This document shows, one piece after another, positions 8,455 to 16,157 of a stretch of 43,330 nt of DNA. Location: IMG/VR virus record IMGVR_UViG_3300010332_000003, positions 1 through 43,330 of that record; one strand, given 5' to 3'. The translations under genes and the position numbers were made by a program. Position 1 is the first letter of the stretch; each line of letters starts with the position of its first letter. Source of the DNA: a virus. The notes below the pieces were generated by a model. It saw only the letters and a list, made by a program, of their open reading frames with translations. It had not been told where the DNA came from and searched no databases.

Positions 8455-9053
8455 GACCCTTCCGAAGATTTCGCTTATGGCTAAAAGGCGCAGGCGCGAT
8501 GCGCAAGAAGCCCATACGCGAGGCGGTTATGAGCGCCACGAAAGGCTTCACAGGAGCTGCAAGACCTCCTGCAATGAGAGCGGCGCGTCTAACCGCAAGA
8601 CGTCTCCTTGCACAGAGGAGAAGGAGGTTGCTGAGAAGAGTAGGTGTAGGCGTAGGCGTCCTCGGAGCAACAACAGCAGCAGCCAAAATGAAAGGAAGGA
8701 CCTTGTTCCCAGAACCGCCGAGCGTAGAGGCAATGGAACGCGGGTACGGACCTTACTACGAGAACCAGGAAAGGGTAGAGATGTACCCTTTCGTAAGCGA
8801 AGCTCAGAGACGCTGGATGTGGCTGCATCACCCAGAGATGGCGAAGAGATGGGAAGAGCACACACCTAAAGGGAAGAAACTGCCGGAAAGGAAACATCCT
8901 GTGAAGTGGGTGTGCCCAAGATGCGGCCATACGACCATGGCACTAAAGCAGCCCACTTGCAGCAAATGCGGAGTGAAGATGAAAGAAGTCCTGAAAGTGC
9001 AGCACGAGATAGTTGAGAAAGCTATCTCCTATGGAATAGCGAGGAGAGTATGA
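8451..9053 (+). CDS. Head-module protein E: basic N-terminus, SEAQRRWMW motif and zinc ribbon
   Basis: A 200-residue protein. Residues 1-65 are Arg/Ala-rich like its neighbours and end in a glycine-zipper helix (VGVGVGVLGATTAAA). Residues 115-142 hold SEAQRRWMWLHHPEMAKRW followed by a Lys/Pro stretch, a motif that recurs in many phage proteins of unknown role. The C-terminal 50 residues contain a four-cysteine zinc ribbon, CPRCGH ... CSKCG. No YSL copy is seen, though RVEMYPFVSEA resembles the context. It joins the basic cassette to metal-binding nucleic-acid modules. The role is unknown. Confidence 0.65.
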   Translation: MRPFRRFRLWLKGAGAMRKKPIREAVMSATKGFTGAARPPAMRAARLTARRLLAQRRRRLLRRVGVGVGVLGATTAAAKMKGRTLFPEPPSVEAMERGYGPYYENQERVEMYPFVSEAQRRWMWLHHPEMAKRWEEHTPKGKKLPERKHPVKWVCPRCGHTTMALKQPTCSKCGVKMKEVLKVQHEIVEKAISYGIARRV

Positions 9054-10573
9054 AAGTCAAGATACCAAAACCACCAGAGCTAGACCCGGAATGGAAGAGA
9101 CTGTACCTCTCCTCTCTCCAGGTTTTGAGCGGGCGGGATGCTGACGACCCTGAAGCGAAGAAAGCGATCAAGCTCCTACGAGAGCTCGACGCTGCGCTGT
9201 TCAGGACAGGGAGAGGCGGGTGCTGGATACCTGAGCCTGTCGACGGGAGGTATCCGGAGATAGATACTACAAAAATGAGTCTCAGCACCCTGAGCAGGGC
9301 GATAAGGAAGAAAGCGGAGAACAGGGAGAGGGAGTGGAAGCACCTCAGACAGTACCAGTACGAAGATGTTGACACAGAGAAACTCAAAGGCTATTTTGCG
9401 ATGCTACTGCGGCAGCTAAAGTTAGCGCGGCAAGGAAGAGGGAGGGAAAGTATAGACATAAGAAAGAAACTCTTCGCGGTAGCGGATGAATTGGAGAAGA
9501 GAGGAGTGCAAGTGGATATTCCAGAAGCTGTTCCTATGAGGTACTCCCTCACACTGCCGAAGGACTGGCCAGACGCGTACGCGGAGGCATTGAGGAGGTT
9601 CGCGACAGCTACCAGTCCTGTGGAGAAGTCGAAGGCTGCCGGTGATTTGGCAATCCTCTCGCACGTCGCAAGGATGTGCGGAAGAGGAAAGCCGTGGTAT
9701 CCGAAGAGCACGGATGTGACAATAGACCCGGACAAAATCTCTTTGCAGAAGATAAAGCGAGCCGTCAGGGCGAATACTTCGCCGAAGATAAGAGCCAGAA
9801 CCTGGCGCTCTATCCTACGAGAAATTTCCCCTGGTACTGAGCTGTGGCGGGAAGCTGCTCCTGAGACAGCTCAGTACGAGAAGGAGATTGAGATACCGAA
9901 AGGCTTCGGCAAGATACCTCCTGGCTGGAACGCAAGGAGATTGTACATAGAACTGAAGAAGATGGGTCTGTCGGACATAGACGCTCTCGCACAAGCGCTG
10001 ACGGTAGCTCCCTGGACACCCGGGCGGACATCGCGGTACCTGGGCGTTGTCACTCCAGCGGAGCTTAAGAAGAAGCTCACAGGACGCCACAGACCCACGC
10101 TAAAGGATGTATCGCCGGAGGAATGGGAGATGGTGGGATTCCAACCTCTGAAGAGATACGAAATTCTGTGCTACGCGGAAGGCGAAGAAGCCGGCCGGGA
10201 GTGGATAAAAGCGCATCCTATCTACTCTCGGTGGAGGTATTTTTGGAACAGACTGAAGAGGAAGCTAGGTCTGATAAAGAAATCCCTCCAAATGGAAGCT
10301 CTACCAGCGATAAAGAGGCAGATGGCTATCCAGACCCTTGCAGCTCTGCAAGGAGAATTGCCGATGCCGTCTCTGATGGTAGGACATACTCCTGTGACGA
10401 GACAAGGCTTCTTCGACTTCCTGCAAAGCTATCCGAATGTACAGCTAAGAGCAATGCGCAAGAAACTGCTGCAGAGAGCGGCAGTAGAGAAGGACCCGGC
10501 TGTTCAGAAGGAGCTGAAGAAACAGGCAGCACGAATAGAAGCGGAGCTAACTTTGAGAGGAGCTCCGCTATAA
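9050..10573 (+). CDS. 507-residue head-module protein with an internal duplication
   Basis: A large helical protein, 4-nt overlap with the cassette. Two units are homologous: residues about 11-105 and 168-262 share a GRGxxW signature (54-59 and 211-216), then K-[MI]-SL-x3-[ SI]-x-RA-[IV]-R (75-86 and 229-240) and an R-x-W-x3-LR end (W96 and W252), a constant offset of 154-157 residues. The second unit begins immediately after VPMRYSL (Y165), the motif of the upstream cassette. The rest is helical and basic, ending TLRGAPL. No family recognised. It occupies the place of a Mu gp30-like minor head protein, so an internal or minor capsid role is likely. Confidence 0.65.
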   Translation: MKVKIPKPPELDPEWKRLYLSSLQVLSGRDADDPEAKKAIKLLRELDAALFRTGRGGCWIPEPVDGRYPEIDTTKMSLSTLSRAIRKKAENREREWKHLRQYQYEDVDTEKLKGYFAMLLRQLKLARQGRGRESIDIRKKLFAVADELEKRGVQVDIPEAVPMRYSLTLPKDWPDAYAEALRRFATATSPVEKSKAAGDLAILSHVARMCGRGKPWYPKSTDVTIDPDKISLQKIKRAVRANTSPKIRARTWRSILREISPGTELWREAAPETAQYEKEIEIPKGFGKIPPGWNARRLYIELKKMGLSDIDALAQALTVAPWTPGRTSRYLGVVTPAELKKKLTGRHRPTLKDVSPEEWEMVGFQPLKRYEILCYAEGEEAGREWIKAHPIYSRWRYFWNRLKRKLGLIKKSLQMEALPAIKRQMAIQTLAALQGELPMPSLMVGHTPVTRQGFFDFLQSYPNVQLRAMRKKLLQRAAVEKDPAVQKELKKQAARIEAELTLRGAPL

Positions 10574-10578
10574 AATCC

Positions 10579-10607
10579 TTGAACCCTGCTTCCGAAACAT
10601 TTATATT
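10579..10607 (+). promoter_or_regulatory. Sigma70-type promoter upstream of the protease/scaffold gene
   Basis: TTGAAC (10579-10584), a 17-bp spacer and TATATT (10602-10607). Transcription would start near 10614, just before the SD AGGAGG at 10616-10621 and the ATG at 10628. The first nine bases, TTGAACCCT, and the spacer length are the same as in the promoter at 25681. It lies in the only real gap of the head module and would allow extra transcription of protease/scaffold, decoration and capsid genes, which are needed in large amounts. Confidence 0.6.
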
Positions 10608-10627
10608 CGAGGGCAGGAGGAAGGGAA

Positions 10628-12544
10628 ATGAAGTTCAAGATTGAACCTGAAGACGGCGGGTACTTCTTCACGATAAAGGAAGTACCCATCTTCAAGACGC
10701 ATACTGATAGAGGCTATATTTGTGACGACCAGTGGATGCGGGATGCTATCCGCAACCACCAGAAGGACAAGGAGAATGACTGGCTTCCTGTTGTCATCAT
10801 TGGGCACAACAGGAAGCACCTAGGAGAGAAAGAAGCTATCGGTTTCGTTGACAACCTGAAGTATGACGAGAAAAAAGGAATTCTGTATGCTGATCTGGTA
10901 CACATCCCCGCGGAGTACAAAGAGAAGATACTCAAGAACGCTTATCCAAGTCGCTCCGTGGAGGTGTTGCCAAAGTCGCGTAGGATACTGGCGGTAGCGC
11001 TTCTTGGAGGAACTGCTCCTCACTTTGCGCTGCCCCAGATGAGGTATAGTCACAAGGAGAAGTCGGTGTGGATACCTTATGAGGAGAGTGATGAGATGGA
11101 AAACAAAGAGGAATTTGACGAAAGGACGGCAACTATTGCGTACGAAGCGGCACGTCAAGCTGTAGAGGACGCTCTCGCAGAAGATGAGGGAGTGGAAGTC
11201 TACGAGCTGACGCCGGACGAAGCGTACGAGCTGTACGAAGAATACGGCGACGAGCTGGAATTCTTCGAAGATCCTGTTACAGGCGAAGTATACACTATCG
11301 GCGAGGACGGTGTATACTATGCCTGGCCGCGTGCAGTCTGGTCAGCTATTAAACGTGCTGCGAGAGCAACAGGACGAGGAATTTCCCGAGGAGCAAAAGC
11401 CGTAGGACGAGGCGTCGCGGCAGCTGGAAGAGGAATAGGACGAGGAGCTGCCTGGACCGGCCGTAAAATCGGCGGAGGTGCTGCAGCTGCCGGTAGAGGC
11501 GTTGCAGCTGCTGGCCGCGCAGCAGGAAGAGGAGTAGGCCGGGCGACACTCAGAGTTGCTGGCGTTCATCCTGCTTTTTGGGATTTCCTCTCTACAAAAC
11601 AGAAAGCAGCTATTCTAGGAACAGTAGGCGCGCTAGCAGGTTCTGTCCCTGCTTCTTACATCGCCGGAAGGTATGTAGGAAGGAAAAAGGGACTATCGAG
11701 AAGTCGCGGTATCGGAAGAGTAGCGCGTGCTATTGGCTTAGGCGCAGCAACACTCGCGGCCCCTATCCCAACAGCAGCATTCCTCGCCGGAAGGATGAGA
11801 GGCGCTGCAGAGAGAAGACAGCGGCATGAGTTAGACGAGATTCCGGAATACTACGAAGAAGACTATCCGGAATTCTACCTCGACATGGAGACCGGTCAGG
11901 TCCTCGACTATGACGGAAATGAGGTAGGTGTCGTGGTCCCTACCGCGCCGGATTCTCCAGAAGACTTGCCCTCGTCTCCTAAACCTGTGAATCCTAACCT
12001 CAAGATAAACCCTGAGGATGTAGGGGAAGAGGCTGACGAGGAGACAGGCCTGGAGAACCCGGTAGGCGAGCCGGAGACTGACCTGATTGAGGAACTGGAG
12101 CCGCGTGAAACGGCCGAAGGAATTGAGGCCAGTGAGCTCTTTGAGGATCCTGTGAATTATGAGTTACAACGCAAGGTTGAGAAGCTCGAGAGAGCCAACG
12201 AGCTCCAGAAAGCGGCTCGCCGACGCGAACATTACGAAAGCTACTTGAAGGAGAAGAAAGCACAAGGCTATCCTGTTGGCGACATCGAGGCGACAGTGGA
12301 TTACCTCATGTCGCTCACAGAAGAGCAAGCAGAACAATACATGCAGCTGCTTGAGAGACAGCCTCGTATTCCTCTCGGGAAGACGCCCGATAGGGTACAG
12401 TCTTACGAGATTGGTGAAGCGATAGAAGAAGCCGAGTCTGACTACGAGAGAAACAAAGAGGTGTACGAGGCTATGGGCGTAACGCCTGAAGATCTGCAAG
12501 CAGCTGCGTGGGTTAGAAACGGACCTAGCTTTAGGAGCGCATAA
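10628..12544 (+). CDS. Capsid maturation protease fused to scaffold (Mu gpI-like), with a basic Gly/Arg insert
   Basis: A 638-residue protein. Residues 1-140 look like a Mu gpI-type prohead protease: LPVVIIGHNRKH (His60), AIGFVDNLKYDEKKGILYADL, YPSRSVEVLP (Ser108/Ser110 region) and LAVALLGGTAPHFAL. Residues about 160-230 are acidic. Residues about 235-375 are very different: Arg/Gly/Ala repeats (GRGVAAAGRGIGRGAAWTGR and similar), then AG-x3-GRK helices like those of the 5157-9053 cassette. An acidic linker and a C-terminal coiled-coil region (about 515-600) follow, as in phage scaffolds. The protease also contains QMRYSHKE (Y140), close to the cassette motif. It should assemble inside the prohead, then cut itself and partners. 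Confidence 0.75.
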   Translation: MKFKIEPEDGGYFFTIKEVPIFKTHTDRGYICDDQWMRDAIRNHQKDKENDWLPVVIIGHNRKHLGEKEAIGFVDNLKYDEKKGILYADLVHIPAEYKEKILKNAYPSRSVEVLPKSRRILAVALLGGTAPHFALPQMRYSHKEKSVWIPYEESDEMENKEEFDERTATIAYEAARQAVEDALAEDEGVEVYELTPDEAYELYEEYGDELEFFEDPVTGEVYTIGEDGVYYAWPRAVWSAIKRAARATGRGISRGAKAVGRGVAAAGRGIGRGAAWTGRKIGGGAAAAGRGVAAAGRAAGRGVGRATLRVAGVHPAFWDFLSTKQKAAILGTVGALAGSVPASYIAGRYVGRKKGLSRSRGIGRVARAIGLGAATLAAPIPTAAFLAGRMRGAAERRQRHELDEIPEYYEEDYPEFYLDMETGQVLDYDGNEVGVVVPTAPDSPEDLPSSPKPVNPNLKINPEDVGEEADEETGLENPVGEPETDLIEELEPRETAEGIEASELFEDPVNYELQRKVEKLERANELQKAARRREHYESYLKEKKAQGYPVGDIEATVDYLMSLTEEQAEQYMQLLERQPRIPLGKTPDRVQSYEIGEAIEEAESDYERNKEVYEAMGVTPEDLQAAAWVRNGPSFRSA

Positions 12545-12969
12545 TGCTTACCGGAAACATAGGCTCAACGCTCACCGCTAAGTGCGGCAACATCCAGACC
12601 TACAAGGTCGGCTCCCAGCACATCTGGCGTGGAGCCACCGTAGCCGTACACTTAGATGACGGCTTAGCCTACCCGGCTACGGACAGCGACGAAGGTCATC
12701 CTGTCGTCGTAGGCGTGGCACTGGAGGAAGGGAAGCCGGGAGGGGAGGTCAGAGCAAGGAACGACCTCAAGTACAAGAGGTCAGCGGCCAATCCCTCCCA
12801 GAACTGGGTAGGCAAGTTAGCTTGCGTAGCGGACGATGAGTCCGTACAGCTTCCGTCGACGGCTGTCGCTAAGATAGTCGTCGGCAGGATAACCGAAGTT
12901 GAAGAAGACGGCGTATATGTAGACTTCCAAGACAGACCTGCAAGGGTCGCTACGAGCGATTACGATTAA
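12544..12969 (+). CDS. Head decoration-like protein 1
   Basis: A 141-residue beta-rich protein. The pattern IWRGATVAVHLDDGLAYPA, then VVVGVALEEGKPGGEVRARN, then a strand-rich end resembles DUF2190/decoration-type proteins found beside Mu-like capsid genes, which cap capsid surfaces and stabilise heads. Its stop overlaps nothing but its start is 1 nt inside the scaffold stop. The next gene looks like a diverged copy. Assignment from pattern and position between scaffold and major capsid. Confidence 0.6.
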   Translation: MLTGNIGSTLTAKCGNIQTYKVGSQHIWRGATVAVHLDDGLAYPATDSDEGHPVVVGVALEEGKPGGEVRARNDLKYKRSAANPSQNWVGKLACVADDESVQLPSTAVAKIVVGRITEVEEDGVYVDFQDRPARVATSDYD

Positions 12970-12981
12970 GGAGAGTAGAAG

Positions 12982-13419
12982 ATGGCTGGTGGAAACAAAG
13001 AGGTTAGTGTAAAGCTAAAAGGCGACATTGTCGCTCTTCCTGTGGCTGCCGACGAAGAAATCTTCAGAGGTACATGCGTCTGCATCAACACAGACGGCTA
13101 CGCGGTAGCAGGAGATGACGCAGCAGGCCTCGTCTTCGCCGGTATCGCTGAAGAGCACGTCAAAAATGACGGAGATGCTGGAGATAAGTGGATCCGCGTC
13201 CGCACACGCGGTGACTTCGAGATGCTGCTCGAGGAAGAAAAGACTGTACCGTCCATGAACGGTGTCGCGGTCTACCTTGCAACGAAACAGACCGCAACAG
13301 CCGACGAGACGGTCAATACTGCTGACAAGACGGACAACGACGTCTTGATCGGCTATGTCGTGGAGCACATCTCCACTACGAAGGTGCGAGTTCGTGTCAA
13401 CACATTCACGCATGAATAA
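12982..13419 (+). CDS. Head decoration-like protein 2
   Basis: A 145-residue beta-rich protein similar in layout to the preceding gene: EIFRGTCVCINTDGYAVAG, then AGLVFAGIAEEHVKN, IRVRTRGDFEMLL, and a C-terminal VIGYV-type strand pair. The 'G-x-x-v-x-v ... GyA ... FaGiA.e.v ... vrtrG' pattern is typical of capsid-stabilising DUF2190-like proteins. SD AAGGAG lies 8 nt before a GTAGAAG-ATG start. Two different decoration proteins may sit on different symmetry axes. Paralogy with the previous gene is likely but distant. Confidence 0.6.
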   Translation: MAGGNKEVSVKLKGDIVALPVAADEEIFRGTCVCINTDGYAVAGDDAAGLVFAGIAEEHVKNDGDAGDKWIRVRTRGDFEMLLEEEKTVPSMNGVAVYLATKQTATADETVNTADKTDNDVLIGYVVEHISTTKVRVRVNTFTHE

Positions 13420-13434
13420 TAGGGAGGTAGGAAG

Positions 13435-14490
13435 ATGATAGCATTTGACATGAATGTTATAGAACGTGGCGTGCGCGGAATCTTCGCTCGTGAGTTCATC
13501 ACGAGACAGAGAAAAGCGAAGTACCCGCTGTTCTGCACTATCGTCGACAGCGACAAGAAGGAAGAAAAGTATAATGCCATTTCAACCCTTCCGACGCTGT
13601 CGGAGATGAAAGACGAGAGGAAGCTCGCGGGCTTCTCAGAGTACACCTACACCATCACCAACAAGGTGTACGCAACTGGGATCAGGGTCCCGCGGACGCT
13701 GTTCGAATTTGACCAAACAGGACAGCTCCGTACCCTGGTTCAATCTCTGGGGGCTCGCGTAGCTAACTTCCCGGACAAGCTGATCTGGGCTCTGATAGCA
13801 AGCAACGACACTTGCTATGACGGCTCGAAGTTCTTCTCAACAACCCATGACCTCGGGAACCATGTGGAGCAGTCCAACATCGTAGAAGGACTGTTGACCA
13901 ACTCCTTGCTATCCGCAAGCACGAAAGAGGACAGGGATAATGCTATTGCAGCAGCACAGATCTCTGTCAACAAAGCTATCGCGCGGATGGCGGAGTTTGA
14001 AGACGACAGAGGAGAGCCTTGGCACGACGACATAGAGCCTGAGAGCTTGATCATCCTCTGTCATCCGGAAGCAAGGTTCTTCATCCGTTCGGCCGTCGAG
14101 GCTGCTCAGATCAACGCGACCGGAAACTTGATGCTGAAGCAGGTTGGGAAGGTCCTGGCTATCAACCGTCCAGAGATCTTCAAAGATTCTGGCGGCACGG
14201 TCAGGAAGGGAACGTTCTACCTGCTGAAGGTGGATACTCCGATACAGCCGTTTATCTTCCAACGCTTCGGTCCGAAGGTCAACTTCCCGGATGTAATTCC
14301 GGAAGAGGACAAGGCTGCACTCCAAGCTCTCCAGGCTGTAGAGGTACAAACGATCATGCGGACGGGCTCCGACATTGACGCTATGACCTTCTTCAACGAC
14401 GAGTTCTTCTTCGGAGCACGCGTCATCTACAGCGCTGGGTTTGGAATGTGGCAGAACGCTGTACGGGTGGACGCTAACGACGCAGAATGA
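13435..14490 (+). CDS. Major capsid protein, Mu gpT-like
   Basis: A 351-residue HK97-fold major capsid protein of the Mu gpT family. Visible family features: a mixed N-terminal arm, EEKYNAISTLPTLSEMKDER (the 'y..l...P.m.ew.g.R' segment), YTITNKVYATGIRVPRTLFE, a long helix LVQSLGARVANFPDKLIWAL, and TCYDGSKFFSTTHDLG, the most conserved part. It forms the capsid shell. SD GGGAGGTAGG precedes the ATG. Gene order protease/scaffold, decoration, capsid, DUF1320 is that of Mu-type heads, though the tail is not Mu-like. Confidence 0.85.
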   Translation: MIAFDMNVIERGVRGIFAREFITRQRKAKYPLFCTIVDSDKKEEKYNAISTLPTLSEMKDERKLAGFSEYTYTITNKVYATGIRVPRTLFEFDQTGQLRTLVQSLGARVANFPDKLIWALIASNDTCYDGSKFFSTTHDLGNHVEQSNIVEGLLTNSLLSASTKEDRDNAIAAAQISVNKAIARMAEFEDDRGEPWHDDIEPESLIILCHPEARFFIRSAVEAAQINATGNLMLKQVGKVLAINRPEIFKDSGGTVRKGTFYLLKVDTPIQPFIFQRFGPKVNFPDVIPEEDKAALQALQAVEVQTIMRTGSDIDAMTFFNDEFFFGARVIYSAGFGMWQNAVRVDANDAE

Positions 14491-14927
14491 TCACAATAGA
14501 TGACATAATGAAAAGGTACGACTCCTCGTACGTTAGAAGCCTCGCGGAAGACGAGGGAGACACTGGCGAGGAGTGGCAGGACAGAATTAATGCGCTTATC
14601 GCGTCAGCGGAGGCTGAGGTAAAGAACATGCTCAGTCTCCAGTACTCCGAAGAGGAGTTGGAAAACAACGACGCGATAAAGGCGATCTGCGTCGCACTGA
14701 CAATGTATGCGCTGGAAGGGAGACGAGCTGGCAGGCATACACAAGCCGTTACGAATGACTACAACCAGGCGAGAGCGCAGCTACAGATGCTCCGCGAAGG
14801 AGAGATGAAGCTTCACAACGTGCCGCAGCTCCTCCCTTCCGTCTCTCCGGAGGAGCCTGGTCACGACTACTTAGGGTCAGGCTTCTTCGACGGGCTACCA
14901 GGAGTTGACGAGGAATGGCAGACATAA
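14487..14927 (+). CDS. Head-tail connector, DUF1320 / Mu gp36-like
   Basis: A 146-residue protein with the DUF1320 layout: an N-terminal ITIDDIMKRYD, an all-helical core with DRINALIASAEAEVKNML, AIKAICVALTMYALEGRR (typical 'alt.yrly.rr'), and a long Pro/Gly-rich tail. Family members form the ring below the portal. It overlaps the capsid gene by 4 nt and the tail gene by 13 nt. Confidence 0.72.
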   Translation: MITIDDIMKRYDSSYVRSLAEDEGDTGEEWQDRINALIASAEAEVKNMLSLQYSEEELENNDAIKAICVALTMYALEGRRAGRHTQAVTNDYNQARAQLQMLREGEMKLHNVPQLLPSVSPEEPGHDYLGSGFFDGLPGVDEEWQT

Positions 14928-15376
14928 TAGTACCAGGACCGTGTACCATTCACTGGGCAGGAAATGACCTAGGCGCAACGAAGTCTGGGATTGTCATCCG
15001 GGCTACCGTCACCTGGGAGCCTATAACATACGATGGCACAGGAGGCGTCCCTGCGGATTTCCTCCTGACAGCTAAAGAGTGCACAGTGGAAACGGTCCTG
15101 GTGGAGCCGGACAAGATAAAAGCAGCCGCTCCCTGGATAGACAAGCTTCTGAAATTTGATCTTCCAGGACGGCTAGGCTCTGACGAAGCTGGGAAGCTGG
15201 AAATATACCACCGCGGAGACGCAAATCCCTCCTGGGTAGCGGACAAAACCATACCCAGGATAAGCAGCAACATAATGCTCAGCTCAACGCAGGAATTTCA
15301 GCTAGGTGTCTCCTTCCTCGTCATCCCGCAATGGGTAGACGACCACTGGGAGCTATTTTCTAAGGTAGGCGTGTGA
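14915..15376 (+). CDS. Tail tube-like protein 1
   Basis: A 153-residue beta-sandwich protein beginning IVPGPCTIHWAGNDLG and containing ITYDGTGGVPADFLL, the Gly/Pro/Asp turn common to siphovirus tail tube proteins, followed by a strand with ECTVETVLVEPDK. It is paralogous to the next gene, which shares the VPGPC start, the D-L-G turn, W-x-P-I-[TS]-YD and a FLxIPxW ... WELFS ending. Rings of this protein would stack to form the tube. Which of the pair is the main tube subunit cannot be told. Confidence 0.65.
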   Translation: MADIIVPGPCTIHWAGNDLGATKSGIVIRATVTWEPITYDGTGGVPADFLLTAKECTVETVLVEPDKIKAAAPWIDKLLKFDLPGRLGSDEAGKLEIYHRGDANPSWVADKTIPRISSNIMLSSTQEFQLGVSFLVIPQWVDDHWELFSKVGV

Positions 15377-15837
15377 TGTTTCACGTACCAGGACCGTGTA
15401 AAGTAGAGTGGAACGATCTTGATCTGGGAGTATGCCGAGCAGGTGTTACTATAACACCTGCGTCGCAATGGTCTCCTATCTCCTACGACTTAGGAGGGAA
15501 CAGTCCTTTAGACTTTATTTTCGCAGGGAAGGCGGCTACTTGCCATCTCGAAGCGCTGGAGCCTGCGAAACTAGATGCTATGTGGGATGCTATAGGCGGC
15601 TTATTCGCTATGGAGCCAGGGACACTGGCTAGCGAAGTGGGGAAGGTTTTGAAGATCACAGAAAGGGACGGCTCCGTATGGCAGGCGGACTGCTCCGTGC
15701 CACAGGATCCTGGACAACTGGTACTGGTATCTACTTCGGAAATCATAGTGCCAGTCGCCTTCCTTATCATACCGAAGTGGCAAAACAATAGATGGGAATT
15801 ATTCTCTACTGTTCCGAGTTACTTGGAGACCGCATGA
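15376..15837 (+). CDS. Tail tube-like protein 2 (paralog)
   Basis: A 153-residue paralog of the preceding gene: FHVPGPCKVEWNDLDLG, WSPISYDLGGNSPLDFI, ATCHLEALEPAKLDAMW, then FLIIPKWQNNRWELFS at the end, where the first copy has FLVIPQWVDDHWELFS. The ATG at 15376 overlaps the previous stop by 1 nt; a GTG at 15373 is an alternative start. The duplicate may be a minor tube, tube-terminus or decorating subunit. Confidence 0.62.
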   Translation: MFHVPGPCKVEWNDLDLGVCRAGVTITPASQWSPISYDLGGNSPLDFIFAGKAATCHLEALEPAKLDAMWDAIGGLFAMEPGTLASEVGKVLKITERDGSVWQADCSVPQDPGQLVLVSTSEIIVPVAFLIIPKWQNNRWELFSTVPSYLETA

Positions 15838-16157
15838 TGTTGGACCTGGATGCTGTAAATATACCGCCGTTCAAGGTAAAGTTCCGAGGAGAGGTATATG
15901 AATACGACGCCTTAGAGCTTCTCTATGAAGCACAGAAGCTCGACGGACTAGGACCAAAAGAGGTCGCAGAAGCAGTGACGCGGATGCTGAAGCTCCCAGC
16001 TCCTCTCACTCCGGCACAGGCGTTCGCCGTAGGGAAGGAGCTGCAGGAGTTTTTGAAGCAGCACGAGGATAAACTAAAAAAAGTTTTCGGAGCGCAGCTC
16101 TCCTGGCATACTATTACGGGATCAAACCAGGAGAGCTCAGCGCAAAAGAAAGAGTAG
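15834..16157 (+). CDS. Tail assembly chaperone, short (gpG-like) form
   Basis: A 107-residue protein whose start at 15834 overlaps the previous stop (ATGA) and follows TTGGAG. It begins VNIPPFKVKFRGEVYEYDAL, a beta hairpin, then helices with EVAEAVTRMLKL and LQEFLKQHEDKLKKVFG, the layout of the G domain of tail assembly chaperones. These coat the tape measure during tail assembly and are absent from virions. The frame runs over a slippery site at 16076-16082; normal decoding ends at 16157, while a -1 slip makes the longer form. Confidence 0.7.
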   Translation: MMLDLDAVNIPPFKVKFRGEVYEYDALELLYEAQKLDGLGPKEVAEAVTRMLKLPAPLTPAQAFAVGKELQEFLKQHEDKLKKVFGAQLSWHTITGSNQESSAQKKE

